Assembly: GCA_963377175.1 (NCBI GenBank)
Contig: CAUJNA010002124.1
Coordinates: 708,174-772,173 of the forward strand
Origin: Effrenium voratum
Taxonomy: Eukaryota; Sar; Dinophyceae; Suessiales; Symbiodiniaceae
Direction of reading: 5' to 3'
Length of the DNA: 64,000 nucleotides
In this document: positions 1 to 9,859 of the stretch, piece after piece
Numbering within the stretch: the first letter of the stretch is position 1
How the letters are laid out: every line of letters begins with the position of its first letter
The notes under the pieces: model-generated
What the model saw: only the letters and a program-made list of their open reading frames with translations
Told to the model about the DNA's origin: nothing
Databases searched by the model: none
Made by a program: the position numbers and the translations under genes

Positions 1-3000
1 GCACACTTTCATGGCGATGGGTGCCATCAGGGCTGCGGTGGCAGTATGGGACATGAGGTTCGCCAGCACTGAGCTGATGAAAGATAGCGCCAAGAGAATC
101 CCTATGGGATGCCCAAATGCCACGCGCTTGCCAGCAGCCACCACCAGCTGGGCCCAAGCGTTGGCCAGGCCGCTGGCTTTGATGGCCTCAGGCAAACCGA
201 CTGAACCGAGGACACACCGAGGAAGCCAGGCACCCCAAGCACACGATCCAAGCACTTGATCCAAGCCTGGCCCACGCCGAGACCTCCCGCGATGGTGAGG
301 AAGATCGATAAGTCCAATCGCTGCAGCACCTCGAGCTCCCAAGCCCCATCCATACGCGCACTGTGCTCTAACTTTGCCCGCTTTTGCCATCCAGGCGGCA
401 GATTCCCGGTGCACAATGTTAAGCATGATGCAGCAGCCCACCGCGGCCAAGCCCAGAAAGACGAGGTCACACACGTTCCTCACAGCTTCACACCCTCTGC
501 CGGCCGACCGGCAAAGCAGCAAAGCATGTTGGGAGGTATTCAAACTAATTTCAGGACTCTCGCATCATTTGCCAAAAGGGTGGAGAGGCTCGCACTTGTG
601 TCAAGCCCCATATTCATTAGCTTGATCTCCGAGCGGCGCAACAGAGAAAAGAATGACCAGGAACAGCAACAGCAGAGCCAGCCACCCACGGTGCTGGTCC
701 ACCGGTCTGCCGTGCCGCGGCGGCGCTGACTCCGGCACCAGGGCCACGAAGCTGAAGTCGTTCTCCACCTCGCAGGGCTCGCTCTGTGCGCGTGGGGCTG
801 TGGGGGCGCGCACAGGTGAGGGCGCTAGCCTCTGGCAGGTCCGCAAACTCCAGGAAAGCCTCGACGAGCAGAATGTCGCCAGCCTAAGGCATCCAGGAAA
901 TGCAGCTTTGCGGACCCCTAGAGCTTTGGCACAAGCACTCTGCATTTGGCAGAGCTGCTGCGAGCGCGCCGCTGAACTCTCCCAGTTCAGCGGTGTCGAC
1001 CACCACGGACTCTGTATCGGGCGAGCCTCCGGCGCCACTTGCCAAGGAACCCAAAAACCTTCATGCCCTCCCGCTCAAAACAAGTGACAGGCCCTCTTGA
1101 GGTCTGGGCCTCTGTAGGGGCGCCGCGTGGGCATCGGGCTCACCAAGCTCTGGGCTTGCGGGCGGCGAGCAGCCAGCAAGCTGCCCTGACACCGGCAAAA
1201 GGGCAAAGAGCGAAAAGCGACGCGAAAGGCAACGCGATGCCCTTAAAACACACTGGCCTGGTTCAAGCAAATGGGGGGCTTGCCTGGGCAATCGGTGCAG
1301 GGCGCATCCAACATAAGTTGCCGCAATGATGCTATGTTTCCACGAGCTCATGGGAACTCATGGCCCTGTTCTCACCAAGCAGCAGCCCACCAGAGATGAT
1401 CCAGGAGAGATGCCCACCTCGAAGAGTCGCCTCTTGTGGCGCTGCGCCCCAAGCACTGCCAATGGGTCTCCTTCAAGCACTAGCCCGGGGCTGCCGTTGC
1501 GAATCCGGGCCTTGGGGAGGTGGGGAACTCGAGCGTTGCTCGCTTGCCCAAAGGACCCAGAAATACAAGGTTCATCGTTCAGACCCTTGACTAAAAATGG
1601 ACCAAGATTGTGAAACCAAAAGGTCAAGTTGGTCGGCTTTGGACAGGTAAGGTTGGCAAGGGTGCGGCTCTCCCTTCCGTCTTGCAATGGATTGCAATAG
1701 CGCGTTGCTGTCAACAGCTTGCAGGCCAAGGACCACCCCTGCCGCCGTGGCTGCAAAAGTCAAGCGATTGCCCGCCGCCATGGGCTGGGTTGTGGGGAAG
1801 TCCGTGTCGATCAGCACAGCTCCGGCCACCGAGAGCAGCCCAGCTTGGGTAACTGTGGAGTTGATCAGGAAGGAGCCCTTGGCAACCTCGAAGGTGAGAG
1901 AGTACCTGGCTGTGGCTCAGAATTGGCTAGCTTACTGATGCCTAGCTGGCCGAGGCTCATGCATACCCTGAGCTTGAGCCCAAGCGACCGGTTTTGGCAC
2001 TGATGCTTCATGTGCTCGCGGCTGCTCCGGCGCTGCAATGTAGTGTGGCCAAGCAGCGGCGTGGCCAGCAGGTTGTAGGCGCAGGTCAGGGCCGTCAAAG
2101 CCATGCACCCCAGCGCAGGGTCCAACATATGCATCTGCGCCTCGGGCATCGTCTGGTAAATGGTCAGTGCCACCGTGGAGGTGACCACCATGAGGTTCCT
2201 CAGCTGGCGCGGCTTTGACCAAGCACTCGCCGCGCCGGTGGAAGAATGCAAAGAGCCTTGGAGGATGTGCTTCTGCGTCTGCATTCAAGGCAGCCGATTC
2301 ACTTACAGATGTTTTCCGCGTGCACATGTTGCGGCGTGCGCATACTCCGCGACTCCCTTGCATGAGACAGGCGCACGTGCTTGCCACGTTGCGCGCGTGC
2401 CTGCCAAGCACGCCCGCCAAACTGAACCTGCGCAATATTGTGCGCACACACCCGCTCAACTGAGCCCAGCTGCAAACGCCCCACAGCGAGCACCGCTGCC
2501 CAAGTCAGCCCGAGCAGAACTGCGCACGCGCGCCTGCTCCATGGTCCGCACACCAGCTCAAGCCGAGCTACCCCATGCAGACGCAGACACCGACACAGAC
2601 ACACAGACACAACACGAACACACGCACTCTCGCAGGCCTGCCAAACAAAAAGCGCAGGCTTAACTACGCACGCACCCACCAAATGTATATACACCACCCG
2701 ATCATTGTGCGTTTCGAAGCGCCGCACACACGCCTGCCAAGCAAACCCAAATGATCCCGCGCAGCACTGCACACCGGCCTGCTCAGCGAGTGATGGTCGT
2801 GTGCAGGTGCGTGCTGAAGGACTGAAAGAACAGGAACAAATTTCACCGGGTGTCTGCGCCATAGCTGCCACATGGGTGATGGGCAGCAGAAGCTCTCGGG
2901 TGCTCACCTTAGCTTGGGGCGCCCAGCGCTGCAGCGCCGGGGCCGCCGCCACTACCACCATCGTCTGCTGAACGAAGGCGCCCAAGAATGCAGTCACTAG

Positions 3001-4121
3001 CTGCACACGCAGGAAGGCCTTGGCCTGCCTCCAGGGAAAAAAATGGAAAAGACCAAAACCAGACAGCTCGGGCAAAAGGATTGGATTGAAGTGTGGAAAA
3101 GGCATCAAAGTTAAAGGCCTTGGTGCTCAGGGCAGGAACCTAGCATTAAGTTTGATCGCCCTAGATTCTTGGCGTCATGTGCTACCCAGGGAAGCATAGA
3201 GGACCAGCTGTTCGACAGCGTGGCCGGCTTTTATCCAAGCTCCAGGCCGAAATCAAATGTTTCGGCCCCTAACTGCAAGGGTCAGGTGGCCGGGTAGCCT
3301 TCCACTGTTCGAGAGGATCCGGCCGGATCCTAACGTCTCTCTGGAGGCAAAGTTCCGAGCCAAGGAAGTCCCAGCCCCGCCCCAGTCTCCCTCCTCGACG
3401 AGCACCCAGCCCTAGATATGGTTCAGGTGCGGGCTTTCAGCGGGTGTTCTTCAAATTCTGTCAAGGCGGGACAAGTAAAACGGGTGTGCGAAAAATGCAA
3501 CTGCGTTGCCTTTACACTGACCCAGAGGTTGATAGGATAGGCAGGTCCAGCAGTTCACAAAAACTAAGCTCACAGGTACCAGGCAGACCGAAAAGTTGCA
3601 GGGCAAACGCCGGAACTTCCAAACCTCGAGAGCGAGGCTACAGACTTGCCGTCTCAGCCTGCACCCTGCCTCGAGGGAGGTCCAAGAAGGCGGGAGAACA
3701 TGTGGTCAAGCACACCCGAGTCCCTAATGCCGCCCACCAGAACCAGAACAGCCTGGAAGGCAATGTTGCCAGGGCTGGAGAAGCCAGCTAACGCCTGCTG
3801 CGTTGAAATAACCCCTGTGACCCCAAAAAAGGTCACGGCGGCCAGAAAGACGTAGTAGCTGCGGTACCCGTTCATCATCATGGCTGTCGCCACCAGAAGA
3901 ACATTCCCCACCAGCAGGGCTTGCCAGGGATTTGAGTGGCAGCGCCTTCGGCCCTCGCAAACCTCGAAGAGCTTTTGCAGCTCCGGATCCCGCTCCGCGC
4001 GGAATCCCACCAGCAGGCTGCAGCCTGCAGAGACCAAGAAAAGCAGCAGGATACGCCATGTGCAGATCTCCGCCACGTAGCTGTGCCCGGACCTAAACCG
4101 CCTTGCCGGATTCGGCTCCAT
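1..4121 (-). CDS. SLC13/DASS-family anion transporter with two TrkA_C domains (multi-exon, 3' end beyond window)
   Basis: A sodium-coupled or facilitative anion (sulfate, phosphate or dicarboxylate) permease of the plasma or an internal membrane. The first exon (about 3670-4121) starts at the ATG at 4121 (MEPNPARRF) and holds the N-terminal membrane segments with the family pattern LAGFSSPGNIAFQAVLVLVG. Further exons on the same strand are about 2852-3020 (LVTAFLGAFVQQTMVVV), 2040-2198 (NLMVVTSTVALTIYQ), 1715-1905 (first TrkA_C: GSFLINSTVTQAGLL then NRLTFA), 1388-1440 (second TrkA_C start, LFEVGISPGSSLVG), 830-883 (GDILLVEAFLEFADLPE), 620-768 (ENDFSFVALVPESAPPR plus a helix), 393-480, 267-352 (LDLSIFLTIAGGLGVG) and 1-203, ending in the SLC13 signature ANLMSHTATAALMAPIAM. 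This order (half transporter, TrkA_C twice, half transporter) is that of SLC13 proteins carrying TrkA_C insertions. Substrate cannot be told. At least one intron looks GC-AG. Confidence 0.85.
3021..3669 (-). other. intron of the SLC13-like gene
   Basis: I see no coding segment between the first exon (ending near 3670) and the next transporter exon (from about 3020). The piece is best read as one large intron. It has no obvious repeat. Confidence 0.5.
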
Positions 4122-4620
4122 GAGCGTGCATGCAAATCGCCCGAGGGGAGACAAATCCTCCCCTTATTGCAGTTCATGTCTGCTGGCTGCGTTTGTTTGC
4201 AGGCAAATCTTTTGCATCTTGTGAGCAGAAGCTCCAGAAAGCGTGCAACTGCCCCACTTCATGCAGTTTGTCATTTTCTGAAGCCACCAAGGCTGCAGCG
4301 TAGCAGTATGAGCGTGCTGTCAAACCTTTGCTTCAGAAATACTCGGGTTCCGCCGAGCTTTCGCAGCTGGGTGGGCACTAACTTGCCAGGGCCGCCTCCG
4401 GCGGTGCCCCCTTCCGGTAACAACGCGAATCAAATGTCGCAAACGGCGGTTGTGCCGACCGAATTGGCCCTTCAGCTTCACTGGCTTCTGCTGCATGGCA
4501 CAGGGCACTTTCCCGGAGTCGCCTCGACGCGAAAGCAAGCCGAAAGGACCGACAGCCGAGGGAGCCAGCCTTGTGAACTTGAGCCTCAGGGCTTCAAGGG
4601 TGTCATGATGTCGTCATGTT
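4122..4620. other. intergenic / 5' flank of the SLC13-like gene
   Basis: No exon was recognised. This should contain the promoter and trans-splice acceptor of the transporter gene, but no TATA-like or spliced-leader sequence was found. Confidence 0.4.
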
Positions 4621-4629
4621 CATGATGCT

Positions 4630-5282
4630 GTCTACAGGTACGAAAGAGCCTGGAAGTCAGCGAAGGTTGAGCTGGCAGTCAGCCCAGGGTACCAGTCTGG
4701 ATGCTCACGAATGCCTCGGTGAGGACAGCTTCCTCTTGAAACAAAATCTATACAGTCTATACGTACATGCCTCTCCGGAGGAGGAATCACATACCAAGCG
4801 CCTCCCAGGCACCATGCTGCATCGCCCATCTCACTGCTGAGTAGCACGAAGTGCCAAGCGATGCATCCTGGGAGTCTTGCGACTGTGCGGACACTCCAAA
4901 CCAAAAACAACAAAACATTTCCCCATCTCACAGCGCTGAGCTGCGATGCACCCTGCTGGTCTTGGAGTTGCCGGAGCGGGCTCTGGAGCTGTCGCCGGAG
5001 AGGCCGGGCCGTTGCTGCACGGCGGCAAGGGGCACACGTCGGGCGAGGCCTTGGCTGTTGTCCCTGTGCGTGGCAAAAATCATTCATCATGTCTCATGCT
5101 GCTTTCTCCCTGGGCATTCGGCTCGATGCACCTGAGCCTGCAAATGATAGCCATTGTCCTCCAGTCTCCCAACAGCCTCCCAACCTGAAAGTCGCTGAAG
5201 GAGGAAGCCGCTGAGAGGCCAGGATACCAATTCGGGTGCACGTGAATTCCTCAAGACCCCGCCGCACTAGACCAATGCACAA
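4630..5282 (-). repeat. two diverged copies of an exon-like segment
   Basis: The segments near 4650-4740 and 5190-5282 align on the minus strand: each has an aag/gag-rich start, a shared ATTCGTGAGCATCC-like block, then TGGTA(C/T)CCTGG and a cttc(g/a)ctgac/gcgac stretch. Peptide readings (EHPDWYPGLTASS and CTRIGILASQRLPPSATF) are in different frames, so neither is certainly coding. They may be duplicated exons, or intron repeats, of the gene that includes the Thr-rich exon at 5350-5625. Confidence 0.3.
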
Positions 5283-5349
5283 GGTTCACCTCCAAATGCT
5301 CACCAAGCAACCATCTTTCTTGGCCCAATTCACAGCACTGAAGCATTTG

Positions 5350-5625
5350 TCACCTGGTGCTGCATCCTTGGCTGGCAAAAGGGGATACGGCTGTTTTGGT
5401 GGTGATTAAGTGCGGCCCCTCACAAAGCCGAGGCTCTTGACATGCGGCCTGTGCTGGCGCCGCGGTCGTGGTAGTTGTGGTGGTCGTTGTTGTCGTTGTT
5501 GTGCTGCGTGTTGTGGTGGTTGTGGTCGTGCCGGTGTAAAACCTGAGTGTCCATTCAACTGGTTGCGAAGGCTGTAGGGCCGAATGACTTGCCAGTAAGA
5601 GAAAGTAGCCTAGGCTCAAAACCCA
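5350..5625 (-). CDS. exon encoding a hydrophobic segment and a poly-threonine linker
   Basis: An open segment of about 90 codons with no in-frame ATG, so an internal exon or one starting at a splice acceptor. It encodes a hydrophobic stretch (SLGYFLLLASHSAL), a short spacer, then two runs of 7 and 13 Thr separated by Arg-Ser, and a Cys-containing tail (AAPAQAACQEPRLCEG). Thr-rich linkers of this kind join modules in secreted dinoflagellate proteins, and the hydrophobic start would suit a signal peptide; both are inferences. The linker is encoded by the trinucleotide tract at 5470-5533. Function unknown. Confidence 0.45.
   Translation of the reverse strand, partial: WVLSLGYFLLLASHSALQPSQPVEWTLRFYTGTTTTTTTRSTTTTTTTTTTTTTAAPAQAACQEPRLCEGPHLITTKTAVSPFASQGCSTR
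5470..5533. repeat. GTT/GTG trinucleotide tract
   Basis: Plus strand reads (gtt/gtg/gtc)n; the minus strand reads ACN codons for threonine. Mixed third bases suggest selection on the encoded Thr run or an old, interrupted microsatellite. Confidence 0.8.
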
Positions 5626-5640
5626 GGGATGAAATCGCAA

Positions 5641-6206
5641 CGCAAAGCTAGGCTAGCAATTTTCCGCACTGTCAAGGAGATCTGATCCTCGAACGGACCC
5701 GGCGCAGGCGCAGACGCTAGAGAGTGCCCAACACAAAGGGGGAACGGGCTGGCTCTCGGCGCGCGCGACCCCATGGCTTTGGGCGAGCTCAACACATGCC
5801 ACGTATGTGTCCATTGCCGTACCCAACGGCGGTCTTCATCAGGCTGCTGCCCCAAACCCAACGCATTTCAGCGAGTCTGCCCACATGCGCGCCTACCAGG
5901 GCACGCGGCGCAAAAACACCAAAAGGCAAGCTCATCTTTGAGGCTGCGCGATTTGGCTTTGGACTTGTACAAGCGTGACTTGTGACGGAACAGCGGTTCC
6001 AAGACATCCGGCGAGTGGATGAAACAGTCAAAGCGAATTGTCTCGACTCAACTGTCTTGTAGCGCAGCTTGCGCCGGGCTTGCGCCGGACTTGCGCTAGA
6101 CTTGCGCCTTCCTTGTGCCAGCCCATGTTTGACTTGCGCGGCTGGTCTTGCAAGCACACTCCTGATTTTGCAAATGCCAAGCAAGCGAATTTGATGGGGT
6201 CAAAAC
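5641..6206. other. no gene recognised
   Basis: Several open frames exist but none shows a known motif. A short internal repeat of 'ttgcgccggacttgcgc' type occurs at 6066-6105. Confidence 0.4.
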
Positions 6207-6630
6207 TATATATATATATATATATATATATGTACCAGTCCCTGGGCCACGTACCCCCCCCCCCAATGGTATGGTCCCCCCACTCCCCCGCATCATCCGC
6301 ATCTTGGGGATGATGCTGGCAATGCTGGGGATGCTGTCCAGTACCGTGTGAGCCCTGCAGCTTCGGTCCCAGACTCCCCCTTTCAACCACCCGAAACCCA
6401 CCGCAAACCAACCCTGAACCAACCCTGAACCAACCCTAAACCAACCCACCAAGCCCAAACCAACTCCGAACCACACCCCAACCACCCAACCACCCCACCA
6501 CCCCACCACCCCCACCACCCCACCACCCCACCACCCCACCACCCCACCACCCCACCACCCACCCCACCCCCACAGCGGGGGGGGGGGGGGGTTGGGGGGG
6601 GGAGGGGGGGGGGTATATATATATATATAT
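6207..6630. repeat. simple-sequence block: (TA)n, C-rich CCACC/ACCAACCCT tracts, poly-G, (TA)n
   Basis: A perfect (TA) run at 6207-6231 and another at 6614-6630 bracket a strongly strand-asymmetric block. It runs ACCAACCCTGA repeats (6405-6440), CCACCCCA repeats (6480-6560) and long G runs (6576-6612). Not coding, although it is open in several frames because of its composition. Confidence 0.9.
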
Positions 6631-6911
6631 TGTGATCATCCTTTACAACGACACATACAATGGGGTGGTTCTTTCCTCTTGATACCGAAAACTGCTCCTC
6701 CGGCTATAATAGCCATGCAGCTCATCAAATCGGAAGTCGCACGTTGGCGCCTTCATTTCGCCTAGCATGCTTCAAGCACACGATGCCACCGGTGCATTGT
6801 TGAGGATGGGCACTCTCAACGACATTGCAGCACAACATGATGTAAGACAGGATTCGAGATAGTTTCTAATATTTGCCATTTGCCAACCACCTCCCCTCCC
6901 CCCTGGTCCCC
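6631..6911. other. 3' flank of the next gene; nothing recognised
   Basis: Downstream of the stop at 6912 (minus strand). No polyadenylation signal is obvious. Confidence 0.4.
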
Positions 6912-8870
6912 TCAACATGCACATTGAGGCAAGCTGCTAGGCAAGTCCGGATACTTCTGCTTGAAGAGCTTTGTGACCTGGGGGATGGCTTGCCAGCTGG
7001 CACATCTCGTCGTGAGCCAGGAATGAGGGGAGGGGCAGCGAACTGACTGCGGCTGAAGCACATGGGCCACCCTCTCCGCGTTAGCGTCGGAATCATTGAG
7101 CCCATCCCTGAGTTGTCGGGGCTGCCAGCTGCGTGCACCCAAATGCGTGAGCCGAGCTGCCAGAAGGACAGGCCAACCCCAGTATCGTTGGTCTTGTTGA
7201 ACTCCTGCTTCCTTGGGAGGGGGGAGCAAAACCCAACAAGCTCGAGAAAAGAGAAAATGCGGCTACATTTGTCAGGGCGCCGTGCTTGCGTAATGCTTTC
7301 TAGTGGTGCGAGGGGGAGACTACCTACCTCAAAATTCGACTCTGTATTGAAGAGTGCGGAACAAAGACTGTTATCGAAGTTTGGTCGGATGTGGACGAAA
7401 GGAGCCACATTAGTCACCGAAGCTGAAACCCGTAAAATCATAAGCCGGCCGAGGCCTCTCCTTGCTATCAAGGCACCCCTCCTTCACAAAGGCAGCATAA
7501 TCCGTGATGCCCTCCATCTCGCTGAGTGAAAGTTCCTTGGTGGGCAAGCTGGCAAGCTGGCCCATTCAGGAAACACCCGAAATGTGATTTTCCGGATGCC
7601 ATGGATGCAGAAAGCTTCGGCCAACACTGGGAAATGCAGGCACGCAACTCCAGCTGGTTCCAGGTTGTACGTGCAGTCGCCAGCCCCTGTGGGGGGTCCA
7701 ACCTTCGAGGGCTGAGGCAAGGAGTGCCCATCCGCCTCGAACTGCACCGAGTCTGGGACGCAGTGTCCACCAGGCTGATCCTCGATGCACTTTGCGTCCT
7801 TCTCCTGCGGTTTGGTGCATGTTATCCATGTCATCCCTTATGGCCGAAATGCCGGCCAAGTCCTTGTAAGTGTTCGAGGAGCACGGGCCGGGAAGAGTGA
7901 ACCACCTCGGCCCATTGGGTGATTGCTGCCTGTCCAGAATCCTGGATGGCTGAGCACCGTGCTTGGCGTCATCATAGTAGATTTGGTAAGTAGGGAAGGG
8001 GAACTCCCCCAGGTTGTTACAGCCAACAAAATAGCCATACCTGCCCATGGCTGCGAGCTGAGCCCCAAGGTGGCTCAGAGGCAGGCGCATAGTGCCACAG
8101 AGTGCAAACACGCAGGCCTCTCATAGTTCTGGTCACAGTTCCAGGGTCCAGTGCACTGCGCAGCATCATAGGCATAACGGATCTGAGATGCGCGGGAGGG
8201 CACAAGTCAACTGAAATCAGAAGCCAGACTTCTTGCCCATGGTCACGCATACAAGGAAACTCTAGTGTAGCCGCGGAGCACCAAAGTTCATCCCCAACTC
8301 ATACAAGGGCTGCGTGGCCTTGGTGGTGATCTTATAGCGGAAGATCCTCGGATCGAACCATGTGCCGTTTTGCATGTGCAACTCCACTCGCACCTGGAGA
8401 TATTGAACTTCCTTGGCGTCATCCACACAACCTACTCACAGGCCAGCCAGCCCAGGAGAATGCAGGGGCCATGTTGCGCCTCATTGTGAAGGTACCACAT
8501 GACGCCGGGCAAATTCGCCACCTCGCAGGTGAGAGTGGCCCTGTGGCGCTTTACTAAAATCGTGGCACTGCGCGTAAGCTTGCAACATTCACATTGGTGA
8601 TGTAGTCCTTGGATCTTCGGAGAGGTGGCTCATGCCCGGGGAATAATTTAATAAATGATGGACGATTCGTAGCAAGACCGGACTTCTCGCATAATTCCAG
8701 GGACACCCAACCATCCAACGTCACGCAACGCGGCCAAAGCCGCATCGTTTGCAGATTCTGCACGATACACATAGAAGGTGAACGCCGGTGCCTCGCTCGG
8801 CTTCCTTGGAACGAAACTGCTGGCTGATTCAGGTGATGAGGTGATCAGGTCAAGTTGGCTGCGTGCCAAG
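6912..8870 (-). CDS. dinoflagellate-conserved multi-exon protein ('VGCNNLG' family)
   Basis: I recognise this as a family repeated in dinoflagellate gene sets, without assigned function. Minus-strand exons in order: about 8660-8850 (APAFTFYVYRAESAND), 8577-8614 (YITNVNVASL), 8473-8526 (VANLPGVMWYLHNE), 8402-8440 (TPRKFNISR), 8290-8353 (RYKITTKATQPLYELGMNFG), 8130-8195 (RYAYDAAQCTGPWNC), 7966-8050 (YGYFVGCNNLGEFPFPTYQ), 7870-7920 (WFTLPGPCSS), near 7800 (KCIEDQPGG), near 7680 (PTGAGDCTYNLEPAGV), 7465-7515 (EMEGITDYAAF), 7150-7215 (EFNKTNDTGVGLSFW), 7060-7105 (NDSDANAERVAHVL), and 6912-6985 (LFKQKYPDLPSSLPQCAC then stop). The protein is Cys-rich, which fits secretion. Exon limits are approximate. 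The close upstream CBM1-like exons could belong to the same transcript. Confidence 0.75.
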
Positions 8871-8938
8871 CTGCGTTAGCTCCGCGGAGGGCTTGTATCT
8901 AGGATCGTGACCATGGCACTGCTACTCAACTGCCTCCC

Positions 8939-9480
8939 CTAGCTCTTGCAGCCCAGGTGCACGAAATGGGGTCCGCCTTTCTTTGGCGGAGCGCACTGCT
9001 GGAAGTTCTCGTCAATCTGCACCGCGGCGCAGCAGGGGATCACTCGTTTCGCACGGCATCACAGGCACAGGCACAGGCCTTTTGGCAGAAGAAACCGCCA
9101 TGGCAACAGGAATTGCCGACAAAGGCCTCCCCGCCTGATCTGCAGCCACACAAACGACAAGCACGTAATCAGCGCATCACCCAAGGCCATTTTTGAACCC
9201 TCAAGGCAGTGCACACCCTGACGCATCCAAGGCTCGGTTAGTCATCCCCCCGCATTGGCTGTAGCCGAGCTGACAGTGCCTTGGCGTTGAGCTGAGAAAT
9301 TTGCGACATTCAAGATTGCAAAGGGAGTTCTTGGGCAGAGGCTGTGGATCTGCGTTTGTGGTTGTCGTGGTCCTTGGCTCCCGGAACGGACAAGGCCCGA
9401 ATGACCCGATGCCAGCAGAGGCCACATGAGCCCGCACTCGCTCTGCGACTAGCCGCGTGGTGGTGGTATTGTCTCGGATC
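8939..9480 (-). CDS. CBM1-like (fungal-type cellulose-binding) module with Thr-rich linkers
   Basis: Three minus-strand segments, in order, rebuild the CBM1 pattern. GYSQCGG (about 9235-9260) is followed by GGEAFVGNSCCHGGFFCQ (about 9085-9145), then CCAAVQIDENFQQCAPPKK (about 8970-9030), and a TAG stop at 8939-8941. Known CBM1 modules run YGQCGG, G-x-TCC, C, then an aromatic pair before QC; spacing here fits if two introns are removed. Upstream in the same direction lie DNTTTT and PRTTTTTN, short Thr linkers like those that join carbohydrate-binding modules to other domains. Role (inferred): a secreted protein binding cellulose, perhaps thecal plates. The stop lies only about 70 bp before the next gene's first exon, so the two may be one gene with the stop inside an intron. 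Confidence 0.55.
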
Positions 9481-9855
9481 ACCTCCTAAGGGCAAGTAAA
9501 AGTCTCCCACGCATGGGATACTCTGGGCAATGCCCAAATCTCCTCCTTGGTCATGCAGTGAAAGTAGTATTTGTTGACCTGCGCCCATGGAGCCAACACA
9601 ACTTGCTAGATGGATGAGAGAATGCCTCAAAGCAAATACGTTTCTCTGCGCAGCAAGTCGGCCCTTTCCAGCCATCACCTGAACTCAAAACTTGCACTGC
9701 CGCGTGTGCAGAAGCGCTGGTTTACGGCAAGCGGCCACCACATTGGGCATATGGGTCTGCAAAGGGTGGTCCGCACTCCTGTGCAAACTGTGCTTGTCGG
9801 GTTATTGGCTGGGCCTGCAGTAAACTACTCGCTCATCCCACAGAAATCCACCGAA
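9481..9855. other. no gene recognised
   Basis: Possible upstream exons of the CBM1-like gene on the minus strand, but no motif supports them. Confidence 0.3.
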
Positions 9856-9859
9856 AACA

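Noticed and set aside
5350..5640. Full-length secreted protein starting near 5640
   Set aside because: The frame's first codon is TTG and an in-frame stop lies just upstream. It was kept as an exon only.
6096..6640. Gly/Trp/Val-rich protein on the minus strand
   Set aside because: It is a translation of CCACCCC repeats and C runs; simple sequence, not a gene.
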